Source: Synechococcus sp. Nb3U1
GTDB taxonomy: Bacteria; Cyanobacteriota; Cyanobacteriia; Thermostichales; Thermostichaceae
NCBI RefSeq assembly: GCF_021533835.1
Contig: NZ_JAKFYQ010000001.1
Span: 1,770,079 to 1,834,078 of the forward strand
Length of the DNA: 64,000 nt
Reading direction: 5' to 3'
Below, piece by piece: positions 45,438 through 55,798 of the stretch. The stretch's first letter is position 1. Every line of letters starts with the position of its first letter. Under the pieces are notes generated by a model, which did no database searches, was not told the DNA's origin, and saw only the letters and a program-made list of their open reading frames with translations. Made by a program: the position numbers and the translations under genes.

Positions 45438-46865
45438 CTAACCGGCCAAGATTGCCTGGGCAGCCAGGTGTCCGGAGAGCGTCGCCCCTTCCATGCTGTC
45501 GATGTAGTCTTGGGCGGTGTAGCTGCCGGCAAAGAAGAAATTGGGCACCGGGGTTTTTTGCTGCGGGCGGTAGGGATCCATGCCCGGCGCTTCTCGATAC
45601 AAGGATTGTGCCAATTTCACGACGCTGTACCAGGTCATGTTCAGTTCCCGCGATGAAGGGAAAAGGGCGTGGACTTGGTGCAACACATGCTGGGCGATCT
45701 TTTCGTTGGGCATGGGAATGAACGGATCCCCCGGGGTAAGCACACATTGCAATAGGGATCCCTGGCCGGGTTTGTAATAGTCGGCGGGGCTGCTGAGGGC
45801 CAAGTCGGCAAAACAGGAAAAATCTGCATCAGCCGTGTAGAGGAGATTATCAATGCCCGCCGCTTGCGGGTGATCCACAGCTCGTTTGACCTGGCCCTGG
45901 GGGTTCAGCTCGGTGACCCAGCCATCAAAGCGCAACTGCACCGTCGCCACCGGCACCGATTCCAGCTGGTAGAGGTTATCGAACTGGGGCCATTGCCGCC
46001 ATACCTCTGGGATGAGCCGCTTTGCCCCATCCACTGCTGCTGCACACACGTACACATCTGCTTCGATTCGCTCACCATCCGCCAACAGCAAGCCTGTCAC
46101 TGGGTAGGGATCCGACTCGCTCACTTGGATTTGACTCACCCCTTTGCGGGTGTGGATCCGGCCCCCATGGGCCTGGATGTAGTTAACGATCGGCTGAGTG
46201 AGGTATCGGTCGGGGGATCCCTTGAGAAGATTCAGTTTAGAAGCCTCGGTTTTGCTAGCAAACATCTGAAAAATGGTCAGCATACAGCGGGCCGAGATCG
46301 CTTCGGTATCGATGAAACCTAGGGCGTAGGCAATCGGGTTCCACATTCGCTTCAGGCTGCCCTCAGATCCGCCGTGGCCCCGGAACCAATCGGCAAAGCT
46401 GATCCGATCCAAGGCCCGGATCTGCCGCATCGCCCCTTCATAATCCAGCAAGCCGCGGATCAAAGGGCTGGTGCCCAGAGCCAAGCCATTGCGCAGTTTA
46501 TCCAGCCAAGACAGTTGCCCGGTGGTGAAGAAGGCTTTGAGACCGTTGAAGGGTGCCCCTATCGGAAAGCGAAAATCAAGGGCTGCCACCGCCCCGCCCC
46601 GGTTGACAAAGGTGTGGGTGTGTTGCTTGGGCAGCAAGTTCTCAAAGGTTCCCACCTTTTTCATCAGGGCAAACAGGTTGCTGTAGTTACAAAAAAAAAC
46701 ATGCAAACCCATCTCGATGTGGTTGCCATCGGCATCCTGCCAGGAGCCCACCTTACCGCCCACAAACGGACGTGACTCGTAAAGCTGCACCTCATGCCCC
46801 GCTTCCACCAGATCCACCGCCGTTACCAACCCGGCCAAGCCTGCCCCGATGATTGCCACCCGCAT
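45438..46865 (-). CDS. crtQ: Zeta-carotene desaturase (plant type)
   Basis: CrtQ desaturates 9,9'-di-cis-zeta-carotene to pro-lycopene in carotenoid synthesis at the membrane. The 475-residue FAD protein has the dinucleotide-binding [26 protein letters not shown] at its start, [30 protein letters not shown], and a C-terminal [28 protein letters not shown], which is characteristic of CrtQ/ZDS against CrtP/PDS. I chose the ATG at 46863-46865; the longer frame has no family N-terminus. Its 5' gap is described under the HHL1-like gene. Confidence 0.95.
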   Translation of the reverse strand: MRVAIIGAGLAGLVTAVDLVEAGHEVQLYESRPFVGGKVGSWQDADGNHIEMGLHVFFCNYSNLFALMKKVGTFENLLPKQHTHTFVNRGGAVAALDFRFPIGAPFNGLKAFFTTGQLSWLDKLRNGLALGTSPLIRGLLDYEGAMRQIRALDRISFADWFRGHGGSEGSLKRMWNPIAYALGFIDTEAISARCMLTIFQMFASKTEASKLNLLKGSPDRYLTQPIVNYIQAHGGRIHTRKGVSQIQVSESDPYPVTGLLLADGERIEADVYVCAAAVDGAKRLIPEVWRQWPQFDNLYQLESVPVATVQLRFDGWVTELNPQGQVKRAVDHPQAAGIDNLLYTADADFSCFADLALSSPADYYKPGQGSLLQCVLTPGDPFIPMPNEKIAQHVLHQVHALFPSSRELNMTWYSVVKLAQSLYREAPGMDPYRPQQKTPVPNFFFAGSYTAQDYIDSMEGATLSGHLAAQAILAG

Positions 46866-47095
46866 ACCACTGCCCTCAAATGAGTCTCGTCTGGGATCCC
46901 GATTTGGAGCTTCATGACCCCGCCCAGACAATGTTGCTCCCAATGTTGCTCCGCAACGCTGACGCGACTGCAAAGAAAAATAAACTTCTCTCATTTTGGA
47001 ACAAAATCCGCCGGGGATCCCGAAATCAGCTACAGAGTTACATCAGGAAGCCAGGTCAAGATCGGGCGGAATGAACCCTGAGTAGACAGGCGGAG

Positions 47096-47109
47096 AGTGG
47101 CGCGCCACT
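47096..47109. promoter_or_regulatory. Perfect 14-bp palindrome before the HHL1-like gene
   Basis: AGTGGCGCGCCACT is a perfect inverted repeat 43 bases before the ATG at 47153. It lies in the 287-base divergent gap between crtQ and the HHL1-like gene, which also holds a tandem CAATGTTGCTCC direct repeat (46929-46952) near the crtQ start and no gene. It may be an operator; no regulator is suggested. Confidence 0.35.
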
Positions 47110-47152
47110 TGTGCGCTAAGCTGCAAAAATCCACCTTCCCAACTGCTGTGGT

Positions 47153-47608
47153 ATGAGCCAGCCCAAGGGTTTCAGCAAATCCAAGCCCGAAAAGACCCCC
47201 CCCAACCCCAATGCCGCCAAACGCAAACAAGCGGCCAAACGCTATGACGAGCTGCAAGCAAAGGGGATGCCGGAATTCAACATTTTTGCCCGCTCTGCCA
47301 AGGCGGCTGCCGGGAAACCCAATCCTTGGTTACCGGTGGGATCCCTGGCGGTAGGACGTTCTAGCGCCATTCACCAGGCTATTTTCCAGAACGAAGAGGA
47401 ACTCAAAAAAGCCGCTCTGCGCTTGTTCCCCCGTCTGAGCAAGGTCAAAGAGGAGCTGGAGTTTGGTTTCCGCCTCAAGGACAAAGACTATCAAGATGAG
47501 CCGATTCAACTGGCGATCCGGCCCCAGCCTTCGCCACTTCAGGTTTGGATGGAAAAGATCCGGGGCTGGCTGGGCCTATCGGCCGAAGGGACTTCCAAAA
47601 AGGCTTGA
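47153..47608 (+). CDS. HHL1-like protein
   Basis: The 151-residue protein has a Lys/Pro-rich start (KGFSKSKPEKTPPNPNAAKRKQAAKRYDELQAKGMPEFNIFAR), then WLPVGSLAVGRSSAIHQAIFQNEEELKKAALRLFPRL and LEFGFRLKDKDYQDEPIQLAIRP. This fits my memory of cyanobacterial homologues of plant HHL1, which associates with photosystem II and helps protect it in strong light. It has no signal or span. It diverges from crtQ, which also serves photoprotection through carotenoids, but a shared control is only inferred. Confidence 0.75.
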   Translation: MSQPKGFSKSKPEKTPPNPNAAKRKQAAKRYDELQAKGMPEFNIFARSAKAAAGKPNPWLPVGSLAVGRSSAIHQAIFQNEEELKKAALRLFPRLSKVKEELEFGFRLKDKDYQDEPIQLAIRPQPSPLQVWMEKIRGWLGLSAEGTSKKA

Positions 47609-47618
47609 GAAGAGCACA

Positions 47619-48530
47619 TCAAACGACTGCAAAGGCTTTGGGTAACCAGTCCAAAATCAAAGGATTGATCACCTCTGGGCGTTCATCATGAGGGCAATGG
47701 CCGGTGTCGGGGATGGGCAGAAATTGGTAGTCGATCCCGTTGATATGGTTTTGAAAGCCTCGACCCCGTTGAATCGGTGTCCAGGGATCCGCTTCTCCCC
47801 AGAGCACCAACAGCGGACAACGCACTTGCGGCAACAGTGCCTCGGGGAGCGGGCCAGCCGGAGCGGTGAGAATTGAGGCAAACACCTGCTGAGCACCCAC
47901 ATCGCAGGAGGGGGCGTAGAGGATCTCCACCAGTTCATCGGTAATGGCAGCAGGGTTGCGGTACACCTGTTTCAAGGTTTCGCGGATGCGCTGGCGTTGA
48001 CGCACCCGATCAAATAAAAATGGACCCGTAACGGGGGAGGCCACCAAAGCTGTAAAGGTGCCCATGACCAACCGGAAAATCGGGTTGAGTTCATGGGAAC
48101 GATGATTCAAGCCGCCGGCACAGTTGAGTAATACAGCCCCTGCCGTCAAATCCGGATGTTGCGCGGCCATGATCAGGCTGAGCAAAGCACCGATGGAATT
48201 GCCAATGAACACTGCTGGCCGTTGAATGTGTGCCTGCCAAAAATCCACCAGCAGCTCCACCCACAAATCCAAACTGTAGGGCAGAGCAGGTTTTGCAGAG
48301 CCACCAAACCCAAGCAAATCCAGAGCATAAACTTGATATCCTGCCGCCGCCAGAACGGGGATATTGTGCCGCCAATGGCCAATTGAAGCCCCAAACCCAT
48401 GCACCAACACCAAAGGGGATCCGGATCCCTGCACCACATAGCGAATGGAATGTCCACGCCAGTTCCAGATTTGAGGAGCAAAAGGAGCGATGGCATCAGC
48501 CGCAAAACTGGCCGGAGAAGCAGTCAACAC
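47619..48530 (-). CDS. Alpha/beta hydrolase
   Basis: The protein is an alpha/beta hydrolase like those annotated as haloalkane dehalogenase-type or chlorophyll-related hydrolases of cyanobacteria: IWNWRGHSIRYVVQGSGSPLVLVHGFGASIGHWRHNIPVLA, nucleophile elbow FIGNSIGALLSLIMAAQHP (Ser-centred G-N-S-I-G), LLVLWGEADPWTP, and the His in IPDTGHCPHDE. No ATG fits; a GTG at 48530 avoids overlapping the divergent gene at 48591, while a GTG at 48608 would overlap it by 18 bases, so the N-terminus is uncertain. Substrate unknown. Confidence 0.82.
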   Translation of the reverse strand: MLTASPASFAADAIAPFAPQIWNWRGHSIRYVVQGSGSPLVLVHGFGASIGHWRHNIPVLAAAGYQVYALDLLGFGGSAKPALPYSLDLWVELLVDFWQAHIQRPAVFIGNSIGALLSLIMAAQHPDLTAGAVLLNCAGGLNHRSHELNPIFRLVMGTFTALVASPVTGPFLFDRVRQRQRIRETLKQVYRNPAAITDELVEILYAPSCDVGAQQVFASILTAPAGPLPEALLPQVRCPLLVLWGEADPWTPIQRGRGFQNHINGIDYQFLPIPDTGHCPHDERPEVINPLILDWLPKAFAVV

Positions 48531-48590
48531 AGTGAAAAAGATGTAGAAATATTGCAGGGTTACTGATATCCATCTTACTGCTTCTCTCGA

Positions 48591-49199
48591 ATGCTCTGGC
48601 TGCCCCACCTCTGCTGTCCCCCTTGTGCTGTGGCTCTGCTGGTCGGTTGTCTCATGTCTGGGTGTTTCCCCTGGACTGCCTCGGCAGAATCCGTATCCGC
48701 TTGCCCAGATAGCCTTGGCTCTTTAGCTCTGTCGATTCGGCCCGAAAGCATTAACGGGGATCCCCTAGATTTGGCGGAGTTCCCGGACGGGCTACAGGCG
48801 GTGATTTTGACCAATCGCGCCACGGCTCAACAATCGGTGGACATGTCGCGGCGCATCGATCTGGAGTTTGGTCAATACAAAGGGTTTCGCCAGGTAATTT
48901 TGATCGATGGCACGGGGATGGCAGCCTTTCGAGACTTGGTGCTGCGCATTCTGCGGCGGGACTACCCGGTTCCTGAACAGGGATCCCCCTATTTGGCGGT
49001 AGATTTTTCTGGCGAATCCGTGACTCCCCTTAAGGACTTAGTCCGGCAAGTGCTGCCCAGCACAGATCCCCGACGGCAGGCAGTACTGTTTTTGGCGGAT
49101 GGTCGGGGGGATTTGCTCGGGGCCTACACTCTGCAGGAACCGAGTCTCTTGGCTCAGCAATGTTTGCGGCATTTGGTACGCCAACGGCAAATTCGCTAA
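48591..49199 (+). CDS. Exported lipoprotein-like protein, unknown
   Basis: The 202-residue protein begins with a hydrophobic signal with a lipobox-like LMSGC (about residue 24) and a Cys-rich start. The mature part has an alpha/beta pattern (LQAVILTNRATAQQSVDMSRRIDLEFGQYKGFRQVILIDGTGM, RQAVLFLADGRGDLLGAYTLQEP) that loosely resembles a thioredoxin-like fold, but no CxxC is present. I recognise no family. It diverges from the alpha/beta hydrolase, 60 bases from its probable start. Confidence 0.55.
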   Translation: MLWLPHLCCPPCAVALLVGCLMSGCFPWTASAESVSACPDSLGSLALSIRPESINGDPLDLAEFPDGLQAVILTNRATAQQSVDMSRRIDLEFGQYKGFRQVILIDGTGMAAFRDLVLRILRRDYPVPEQGSPYLAVDFSGESVTPLKDLVRQVLPSTDPRRQAVLFLADGRGDLLGAYTLQEPSLLAQQCLRHLVRQRQIR

Positions 49200-49271
49200 G
49201 TTGGAGCTAGACAAGCTTTGCTGCTGCGCTGGCAACGGCTGTACTTTTTGTTCTCCCGCATGAGTTGACCT

Positions 49272-49532
49272 ATGGGATCCCGTACCAAGTTTTTCGGCAC
49301 AGTCCTAGCGATGCTGGCGGTGAATAGCATCTACATGCAGCTACAGCAGCTTTCTATGACGTTGCAACGGGATCCCGCTCCCTCTGAGCAATCTTCTCCA
49401 GAGCCCAATAGCACCTCTGAACGATTCGACCCTCTGCGGCGTATCACCCAAGTTTTGCAGGTGTTGCGGTTTGCCGATGTGAGCTTTGTCGGGATCCTAC
49501 CGCGGGAATCCACATCTCCCTTAGAACCCTGA
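49272..49532 (+). CDS. Small protein, doubtful
   Basis: The 86-residue ORF starts ATGGGATCCC, so its first codons contain a GGGATCCC copy. It has one short hydrophobic segment ([18 protein letters not shown]) and a Pro/Ser/Glu-rich middle. I recognise no family. It lies on the same strand between the lipoprotein-like gene and rpe. It may be real or a chance ORF; no ribosome-binding site is clear. Confidence 0.35.
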   Translation: MGSRTKFFGTVLAMLAVNSIYMQLQQLSMTLQRDPAPSEQSSPEPNSTSERFDPLRRITQVLQVLRFADVSFVGILPRESTSPLEP

Positions 49533-49638
49533 GCGCCAGACTGAGAAGGACTGTGACGCTTTGCAAAGGGGATCAAAGCCCGTACCATGGAGGAGCGGAT
49601 CCCGTTGTTCTTCTATTTACACAACCCGGACATTCATC

Positions 49639-50349
49639 ATGATCAAGCCGTCAGCGACCTCTGGGCAAAAGCCGATTGTGATCGCCCCCTCTATTCTTTC
49701 GGCGGACTTTAGCCGTTTGGGGGATGAGGTGCGGGCAGTGGATGAAGCGGGGGCGGACTGGATCCATGTGGATGTGATGGATGGCCGCTTTGTGCCAAAT
49801 ATTACTATTGGCCCACTGGTGGTGGAAGCACTGCGCCCAGTCACGACCAAGCCCCTGGATGTGCACCTGATGATCGTGCAACCGGAGAATTATGTGGCGG
49901 ACTTTGCCAAGGCAGGGGCCGACATCATTTCTGTGCATGCGGAGTCTAGCTCTACCATTCACCTGCACCGTACCCTCAGCCAGATCAAGGATTTGGGCAA
50001 GCAGGCGGGCGTAGTGCTCAATCCCGCCAGTTCTTTGGATTTGATCCAGTACGTGCTGGAGTTGGTGGACTTGGTGCTGATCATGAGCGTCAACCCCGGC
50101 TTTGGGGGGCAAAGCTTTATTCCGGCGGTGGTGCCCAAAATTCGTCAGTTGCGTGCCCTCTGTGATGAACGCGGCTTGGATCCCTGGATCGAGGTGGATG
50201 GTGGCCTCAAAGGGAGCAATGCCTGGCAGGTGATTGAAGCGGGGGCCAATGCGATTGTGGCAGGCTCAGCGGTGTTCAAGGCCAAGGATTACGGAGAAGC
50301 GATTCGCGGCATTCGTAACAGCCGTCGTCCAGAGCTGGTCACGGTTTGA
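49639..50349 (+). CDS. rpe: Ribulose-phosphate 3-epimerase
   Basis: Rpe interconverts ribulose 5-phosphate and xylulose 5-phosphate in the Calvin and pentose phosphate cycles. The 236-residue TIM-barrel has [20 protein letters not shown], the metal-site [55 protein letters not shown] and WIEVDGGL. I chose the ATG at 49639 (MIKPSATSG); upstream frame to 49561 lacks family similarity. The 247-base stretch after its stop holds no gene that I recognise. Confidence 0.96.
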   Translation: MIKPSATSGQKPIVIAPSILSADFSRLGDEVRAVDEAGADWIHVDVMDGRFVPNITIGPLVVEALRPVTTKPLDVHLMIVQPENYVADFAKAGADIISVHAESSSTIHLHRTLSQIKDLGKQAGVVLNPASSLDLIQYVLELVDLVLIMSVNPGFGGQSFIPAVVPKIRQLRALCDERGLDPWIEVDGGLKGSNAWQVIEAGANAIVAGSAVFKAKDYGEAIRGIRNSRRPELVTV

Positions 50350-50596
50350 GGTGGGCTCAAGGCAATCGCTAGGATATTGAGCAATTGATGGGTGCAGGTG
50401 GACTCGACTCTAGGGTTAGCCATATCACCCGATATCCCCAAACCTGATACCACCTAAAGTATTGCTCCAGGCAAGCAGACAAGCTCTCTCAGCTAACAAT
50501 TGGAGGTATGACGGAAGGAAAACTCTCCTACCTTACTGGCTATTTCTGGCTATTTGATGAAGTTGGGATCCTCTAAGCTCCAGTGGGATCCAGCAA

Positions 50597-51448
50597 TCAA
50601 CGCACCAGAGGGGATCCCTCACCAAGGGCTGTTGCCCCGTTTACTTCCGCTTGTACGTGGGCAGCATCGGTCATGCGCAGACAGTGGGGGGGCGGATCGA
50701 TCAAGGGGGGCGTAATCGGCTGCGGCGAAGTTGGCGTCAAAAAGGTTTGACAAAAGGGCACGCGGTTGAGCTGAATATCGGCAATAAAGGCAGAGGGAAT
50801 GTTGCCTAAATAAGCTCCCAGCACCTGCTGATGCGGATCTTCCGGTAACACTTGGTAGTGCAACATCAGGCGATTGTCAGGAAACCAAGCGCGGATGAGC
50901 TTTTGTAGTTCTTTTAAGTTGAAGCCCGGCTCTTCTGGGTTTTGGATCAGGTGCATTCCCACCAATCGTCCGGCGACAAAATAGGCTTGCACATAAAATC
51001 CACGGGCATAGATCGGGGGCTGCAAGGGATCCTGAAGCAAGAACGGATCTGCCAAGTAAAGCGCTTCGCCACCGGGGCGCAACTGCCAACGGGTCCAACG
51101 GGGATCCTCGCGGTTACTCGAGATCGTCTCCCAGTTGTTGGCGCGGGCATAGTTCAAAAACCGCTCCTCAAACATGCCCAAATAGAGCATTTCCAGAGGT
51201 TGTAGGGGCAGTCGAGCCCGGGTTTGCAAGAGGGGTAAGGCTCGCAATTCTCCTTGTTTGAGCACCAAGGCTTCTGCAAATGCAGGGCGACGATCCCACA
51301 GCAACAACGCCCCCAGGATCCCTAGCCAAACAGCTCCACAGAGACTTTTCAGCAGTAGCTTGCTCAGCCCCGGCCGTGGCCAACGATAGATGAAACAAGG
51401 CAAGGTGGGCACGTAGGATGAGATCACTGGAAAACGTAGGAATAACAA
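50597..51448 (-). CDS. Exported protein, unknown
   Basis: The 283-residue ORF begins with a hydrophobic segment (LLLKSLCGAVWLGILGALLLW, about residues 31-51). The mature part has beta-rich and helical segments (LQPLEMLYLGMFEERFLNYARANNWETISSNREDPRWTRW, AFIADIQLNRVPFCQTFL). I recognise no family, though similar proteins occur in cyanobacteria. The true start may be the GTG/ATG near the hydrophobic segment and not the first Met. It diverges from miaA by 42 bases. Confidence 0.6.
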   Translation of the reverse strand: MLFLRFPVISSYVPTLPCFIYRWPRPGLSKLLLKSLCGAVWLGILGALLLWDRRPAFAEALVLKQGELRALPLLQTRARLPLQPLEMLYLGMFEERFLNYARANNWETISSNREDPRWTRWQLRPGGEALYLADPFLLQDPLQPPIYARGFYVQAYFVAGRLVGMHLIQNPEEPGFNLKELQKLIRAWFPDNRLMLHYQVLPEDPHQQVLGAYLGNIPSAFIADIQLNRVPFCQTFLTPTSPQPITPPLIDPPPHCLRMTDAAHVQAEVNGATALGEGSPLVR

Positions 51449-51490
51449 GGCCGAAGATGCCCTATTTTACCCACAGAGCCAAAACCCGTA

Positions 51491-52606
51491 GTGAAATTTA
51501 ATCACCTCCTTAATGTGAACGTATTTGCAGTATCTGAAAGTACCGAAACGGGCTTTATCCCGGAAAACGGGATCCTAGCTCCTATCTCTACGGCGGAGCA
51601 AAGCTCTACAACTCCTACTCAACCAGGCTTAATTGTCATCGGCGGCCCCACCGCAACCGGGAAATCTCGGCAAGCGCTGCTGTTGGCCCAACGGCTGGGA
51701 TCCCCTTTGTTGAATGCCGATTCCCGACAGGTCTACCGTCAGTTCGACATTGGCACTGCCAAACCCACCCCCGCCGAGCAGGCCCTCTGGCCCCACGAGT
51801 TGATCGATCTGGCGGATCCCAGGGATACCTTCACCGTCGCGGAGTTTCAACAAGCGGCCCAAGCTCGCATCGCGCAAGCCCATCAACAGGGACAAACCCC
51901 CATTCTGGTGGGTGGCACCGGCCTCTACATCCAATCCATTACCGCTGGCCTGGGGATCCCGGCTGTGCCCCCGCAGCCGCAACTAAGAGCACAACTGGAA
52001 ACTTGGCCCCCCGAGATCCGCTACGCCTGGCTGCAACAGTTGGATCCGATTGCTGCTAAGCACATTCACCCTCACGATGCGGTGCGCACCCTCCGCGCCC
52101 TGGAAATTGTCTACACTACGGGGAAAACGGCCTCTAGCCTACGCCAAGCCCAGCCGCCTCGATACCCCATTTTGACCCTCGGCTTGCAGTGCCCCATGCC
52201 CCGTTTGCAGGCCCGCATTACCCAGCGCACCGCGGCAATGATTCAATCGGGGTGGATCGAAGAGGTGAAAGGCTTGCGAGAGCGCTACGGGCCGGATCTG
52301 CCGCTGCTGAACACCTTGGGCTATGCGGAAATTTCTGCCTACCTGGAGGGGCGGATCTCGGAGGCTGAGTTGCAACCGCTAATCGTGCAGCACACCCGCC
52401 AGTTTGCCAAACGGCAGATGACATGGTTTCGGGCCATGCCAGGAATCCAATGGTTGGACTGTGAAGTTGAGGATCTGCCCGTCCAGATTTGGCAACGGGT
52501 TAGGGATTGGAAGAGAACTCCGCCAGCTGCTGAAACAGATCCCGACGCAACTGAGCATCTGACCGCCGATCCGAAAGGATCTCCAGCACCCGCACCCCCT
52601 GGCTAG
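51491..52606 (+). CDS. miaA: tRNA dimethylallyltransferase MiaA
   Basis: MiaA adds the isopentenyl group to A37 of UNN-reading tRNAs, the substrate of MiaB (29766). The 371-residue protein has the P-loop [53 protein letters not shown] and the C-terminal [17 protein letters not shown]. The start is a GTG at 51491 or 51515; no ATG fits and no ribosome-binding site is clear. The last 35 or so residues (to APAPPG) lie past the family's usual end and are encoded antisense to the 3' end of menD. Confidence 0.92.
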   Translation: MKFNHLLNVNVFAVSESTETGFIPENGILAPISTAEQSSTTPTQPGLIVIGGPTATGKSRQALLLAQRLGSPLLNADSRQVYRQFDIGTAKPTPAEQALWPHELIDLADPRDTFTVAEFQQAAQARIAQAHQQGQTPILVGGTGLYIQSITAGLGIPAVPPQPQLRAQLETWPPEIRYAWLQQLDPIAAKHIHPHDAVRTLRALEIVYTTGKTASSLRQAQPPRYPILTLGLQCPMPRLQARITQRTAAMIQSGWIEEVKGLRERYGPDLPLLNTLGYAEISAYLEGRISEAELQPLIVQHTRQFAKRQMTWFRAMPGIQWLDCEVEDLPVQIWQRVRDWKRTPPAAETDPDATEHLTADPKGSPAPAPPG

Positions 52607-54290
52607 GCAAGGGATCCAACACCTGAGTGAACTGCTCCCAGCTTTGTACTTGCTGATGGGGAATGCCGTGGGCTTGGCAGAGGAGGGCAAAATTCACTGC
52701 TTGGGGAGTGGCAAAATAGGGCTCAAACGGGGGATCCACCCCCTGCCGACCCACCTCAGCAATCGGTAAAAACTCAAAAATCCCGCCCCCCTGATTGTTG
52801 ATCAAGAGAATGGTCAGGGAGCCCTGCAATCGTTGGTTGAGCAGTAATCCGTTGCTATCGTGCAGAAAAGCCAAATCCCCCGTCAGCAAAACAGTAGGGC
52901 GGTTGTGATGGGCCACCCCAAAAGCCGTCGAGAGAATGCCATCGATGCCGTTGGCCCCGCGATTGAAATAGGGCCGAATACGGCGAGCATTGGGGGGCCA
53001 AAACCACTCTACATCCCGCACGGGGGTACTGTTGGAAACAAAAAGGGGGGTATCGGCGGGCAAGTATTGAGCCAAACTCCAAGCGATTTTTCCCTCAAAC
53101 CACCCCGGCAAGGAGGTCAAGATCTGATCCAGGGCTTTGCGAATGGAGTCTTCTGCCTGCAGCCATGCCTGTAGAAACGGGGAAGGATCCCGCCAAACCA
53201 ACTCTTGCTCCGGGATCCCCTGGGTTAAGTCTTCTACGGAAATCCGCAAATGGGTGGTGGGGTTGTGCAGCGGATCCCCATTGTCGGGGCGGGGGTCGAG
53301 ATGCCAAGTGGGCGGGCCTATTTGGGCTAGGATTTGCCGCAACTCCTTGCTAGTGGGCAGGGATCCCAGTTGAATCACCTGTTCGGGCCAGAGCTGCGGG
53401 CGATCCCGCCTGAGGATAAGATCGTAGGTGCTAATTAGGTGAGGGTTCAGGTGGGCGTGGTTGCGCAAGGGGGAGAGTCCCTCCGCTAAGACTGGCCAAC
53501 CCAAAGTCATCGCCAAACGGGCTACAGCCTGTGAATAGGCATGAGGATCCCGAGGTTGTGCCGGCCCTGCCAAGATCACCCCCCGTTCACAGTGGCGCCA
53601 AGCCTGCCAAAAAGACTTATCCTCCAGGTTGACAGAAGCTACCGGGAGCATTGATCTAAAGGCTACCTCCCGAAAAAAGTGCTCTTCAAACCCCGGCTCA
53701 TCCCGCAGTCCCGCTAGCGGTTCGGTGCTGCCATCCGCCAGCGGAGCCAAGGGATCCCGAAAGGGCACATTCAAATGCACAGGGCCAGGGGACGGGTGGA
53801 GCGCCCGTTCCCAAGCGTGGATCAGGGTCTGGCGCAGATAAGCCAGCAAAGTCAGATCCGGAGCAGGTAAAGCCAATTCCGCCTGCCAGTTGGGGTAGTG
53901 GCCGTAAAGCTTCACCTGATCGATGGTTTGGCCGGAACGACAGTGACGCAGCTCCGGCGGGCGATCGGCGGTCAAGATCAGCAGTGGAATGTCACTTTCT
54001 CGGGCTTCGATGACGGCGGGCAAAAAATGGGCTGCTGCACTACCGGAGGTGCAGACCAAGGGAACGGGCTGTTGGGTTTGCTGGGCCAACCCCAGGGCAA
54101 AAAAGGCTGCCGAACGCTCATCCAAAACTGGGATGGCCTCGATGTCGGGATGTTGGGCCAACGCATAGGTGAGCGGGGCCGACCGGGATCCCGGACAGAC
54201 CACCGCCAAGCGACAGCCCAAGCGGCTCAAGGTTTCTGCCAACAGGGATCCCCACAGGGCATTGGTATTGCGCCAATCTAGACAGGTCAC
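52500..54290 (-). CDS. menD: SEPHCHC synthase MenD
   Basis: MenD joins 2-oxoglutarate-derived succinyl semialdehyde-ThDP to isochorismate, an early step of phylloquinone synthesis for photosystem I. The 596-residue ThDP enzyme has the N-terminal [13 protein letters not shown] and [17 protein letters not shown] with its catalytic Glu, [35 protein letters not shown], and the ThDP-binding [13 protein letters not shown] followed by [12 protein letters not shown]. The start is a GTG at 54290 that overlaps the cphB stop (GTGA). Its last 107 bases overlap miaA in antiparallel fashion. Confidence 0.95.
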   Translation of the reverse strand: MTCLDWRNTNALWGSLLAETLSRLGCRLAVVCPGSRSAPLTYALAQHPDIEAIPVLDERSAAFFALGLAQQTQQPVPLVCTSGSAAAHFLPAVIEARESDIPLLILTADRPPELRHCRSGQTIDQVKLYGHYPNWQAELALPAPDLTLLAYLRQTLIHAWERALHPSPGPVHLNVPFRDPLAPLADGSTEPLAGLRDEPGFEEHFFREVAFRSMLPVASVNLEDKSFWQAWRHCERGVILAGPAQPRDPHAYSQAVARLAMTLGWPVLAEGLSPLRNHAHLNPHLISTYDLILRRDRPQLWPEQVIQLGSLPTSKELRQILAQIGPPTWHLDPRPDNGDPLHNPTTHLRISVEDLTQGIPEQELVWRDPSPFLQAWLQAEDSIRKALDQILTSLPGWFEGKIAWSLAQYLPADTPLFVSNSTPVRDVEWFWPPNARRIRPYFNRGANGIDGILSTAFGVAHHNRPTVLLTGDLAFLHDSNGLLLNQRLQGSLTILLINNQGGGIFEFLPIAEVGRQGVDPPFEPYFATPQAVNFALLCQAHGIPHQQVQSWEQFTQVLDPLPSQGVRVLEILSDRRSDAQLRRDLFQQLAEFSSNP

Positions 54291-55195
54291 AAAGGAGACA
54301 GGGTATGGAGATTAAATCGGGATCCGGGAGGCAAAAAGTGAATGCGGGCATCGTGCAGCCGGAAATACTGATCTGCTTCAGTTTCCTGAACGGTGGAGTG
54401 CAGTTGCGTCCCATCCACGATCGTCACCGTACCCAAGCCGATCACCTCCAGCACATCGTTAGCCTGGATCACCACCGCTGTATTCTCGTCGATGCCGATG
54501 CCCAAGCACTGGGGATAATGGGCCACTGCCGTCACCAGACGCACCAGCCGATTGCGTTGATGAAAATGTTGATCGATGATCACGCGGGGCAAAAGGCCCA
54601 AGCCCGTCTTCACCGTCACGATGGCGGGGGTAGGCGGTTCGCCACTGTAGCCCCGAGAAATCATCTGTTGTCCCAAAGCAGAAGCCCCGGCACTGGTTCC
54701 GGCTACCACCGTTTGTCCCCGTTGCCACTGCTGCCGAATTGCCTCGATCAAATCGCTGTGGGCCAGCACCTCTGCCAAGCGCTCCTGATCCCCACCCGTG
54801 AAGTAAATACCGGTAGAGTAGCGAATTTTTTGGATGGCATCGGGATCCCGAGCTTCCAGCGGGTTACGAATATCTAAAACCTGAAGGCTGGCCGCCCCCA
54901 TCTGCTGAAAAATGTTGGTGTACACCTCCCCCAGCACCGCTGGGATCCCGGAGGCCGCAGGCACGATCGTGATGTGGGCAGATTCTCCTCCCGAACGGCG
55001 AAAGAACTCCCAAAGGATGTGGCGCTCATTTTCCTTGTCCTCCGCTCCCCCAACCGCAATGATGTCGGAACGGGTGGTGATGGGATCCTCCACAGCAGGA
55101 TAGGTGAGGGGGTAGACATCGTTTGTGTCAGTGGGACGAACTACGTTCCACTCCAGCTCACGGTGGGCAGCAGAGACATCAGACAGGTTGGGCAT
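54287..55195 (-). CDS. cphB: Cyanophycinase
   Basis: CphB is an S51 serine peptidase that degrades the nitrogen store cyanophycin to Asp-Arg dipeptides. The 302-residue protein has [28 protein letters not shown], the nucleophile [18 protein letters not shown] and the C-terminal [18 protein letters not shown] chose the ATG at 55193-55195; a TTG three codons earlier is possible. It overlaps menD by four bases. No cphA (cyanophycin synthetase), its usual neighbour, lies in the window. Confidence 0.94.
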   Translation of the reverse strand: MPNLSDVSAAHRELEWNVVRPTDTNDVYPLTYPAVEDPITTRSDIIAVGGAEDKENERHILWEFFRRSGGESAHITIVPAASGIPAVLGEVYTNIFQQMGAASLQVLDIRNPLEARDPDAIQKIRYSTGIYFTGGDQERLAEVLAHSDLIEAIRQQWQRGQTVVAGTSAGASALGQQMISRGYSGEPPTPAIVTVKTGLGLLPRVIIDQHFHQRNRLVRLVTAVAHYPQCLGIGIDENTAVVIQANDVLEVIGLGTVTIVDGTQLHSTVQETEADQYFRLHDARIHFLPPGSRFNLHTLSPL

Positions 55196-55382
55196 GGAGC
55201 GCAAAGGATACCGAAATGGGCATATTTCACTTTCACTATGCTACGGCCTGTGATCCGGTTTGGCGCGGCCCAGCTCAGATTTCATAGATTGGTCAAGGTT
55301 CTCAGATGTGGGAATAATAAGTTCTAGATTCTCCCAGATTCTCTCTAGTCCCACCCCTTGTCTTCATCCATCAGGAGCAACC

Positions 55383-55625
55383 ATGGCCAGAAAACCCGAC
55401 GAATATCTGATCCACATCATGCTAGAGGGTGGCCAAACCATGCAGGTACGGGTCAGAGAGGCCCGAGAATACACCGAGTTGATCAACAACCTCATGGTCG
55501 GTGGCGAAGACTTTATTACCTTGCCCAAACAAATGGATAACGAGTACATGATCGTGCGTCCCCAACGGGTAGCCGGGGTAGCGGTCGAGGCGATCTATGC
55601 CTCCAGTGTCGGCATTGACCTTTAA
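55383..55625 (+). CDS. Conserved small cyanobacterial protein, unknown
   Basis: The 80-residue protein (MARKPDEYLIHIMLEGGQTMQV, ending VAVEAIYASSVGIDL) has a compact beta-rich, soluble pattern with a central TELINNLMVGGEDFITLP. It looks like a well-conserved cyanobacterial protein that I cannot name with confidence. The ATG at 55383 has CAGGAG eight bases upstream; an open frame to 55260 is not needed. It converges on the fasciclin gene, and several hairpins lie between them. Confidence 0.75.
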   Translation: MARKPDEYLIHIMLEGGQTMQVRVREAREYTELINNLMVGGEDFITLPKQMDNEYMIVRPQRVAGVAVEAIYASSVGIDL

Positions 55626-55738
55626 GCCCCAGGGATCCTCCCTTCCTGAAGTAGGAGGTTGAACCGAAAGAACTTCGGATTCATAGCAACACAAAACCCC
55701 CACCACCCAAGGCAGGGGCTGCACAAGTTTTGAAACTC

Positions 55739-55770
55739 CTACAGGTTGACCAGAGGCCTAAAACCTGTAG
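55739..55770. terminator. Inverted repeat in the convergent gap
   Basis: CTACAGGTT (55739-55747) pairs with AACCTGTAG (55762-55770) across a 14-base loop, a perfect 9-bp stem between two convergent genes. The same gap (55626-55798) has CCGAA-AGAAC-TTCGG at about 55664-55678 and AGTTT-TG-AAACT near 55726-55737. No long T-run follows the main stem, so it may be a bidirectional terminator or an RNA 3'-end element. Confidence 0.45.
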
Positions 55771-55798
55771 AACCTAAGAGCCTTAGAGGCGATTCAGT

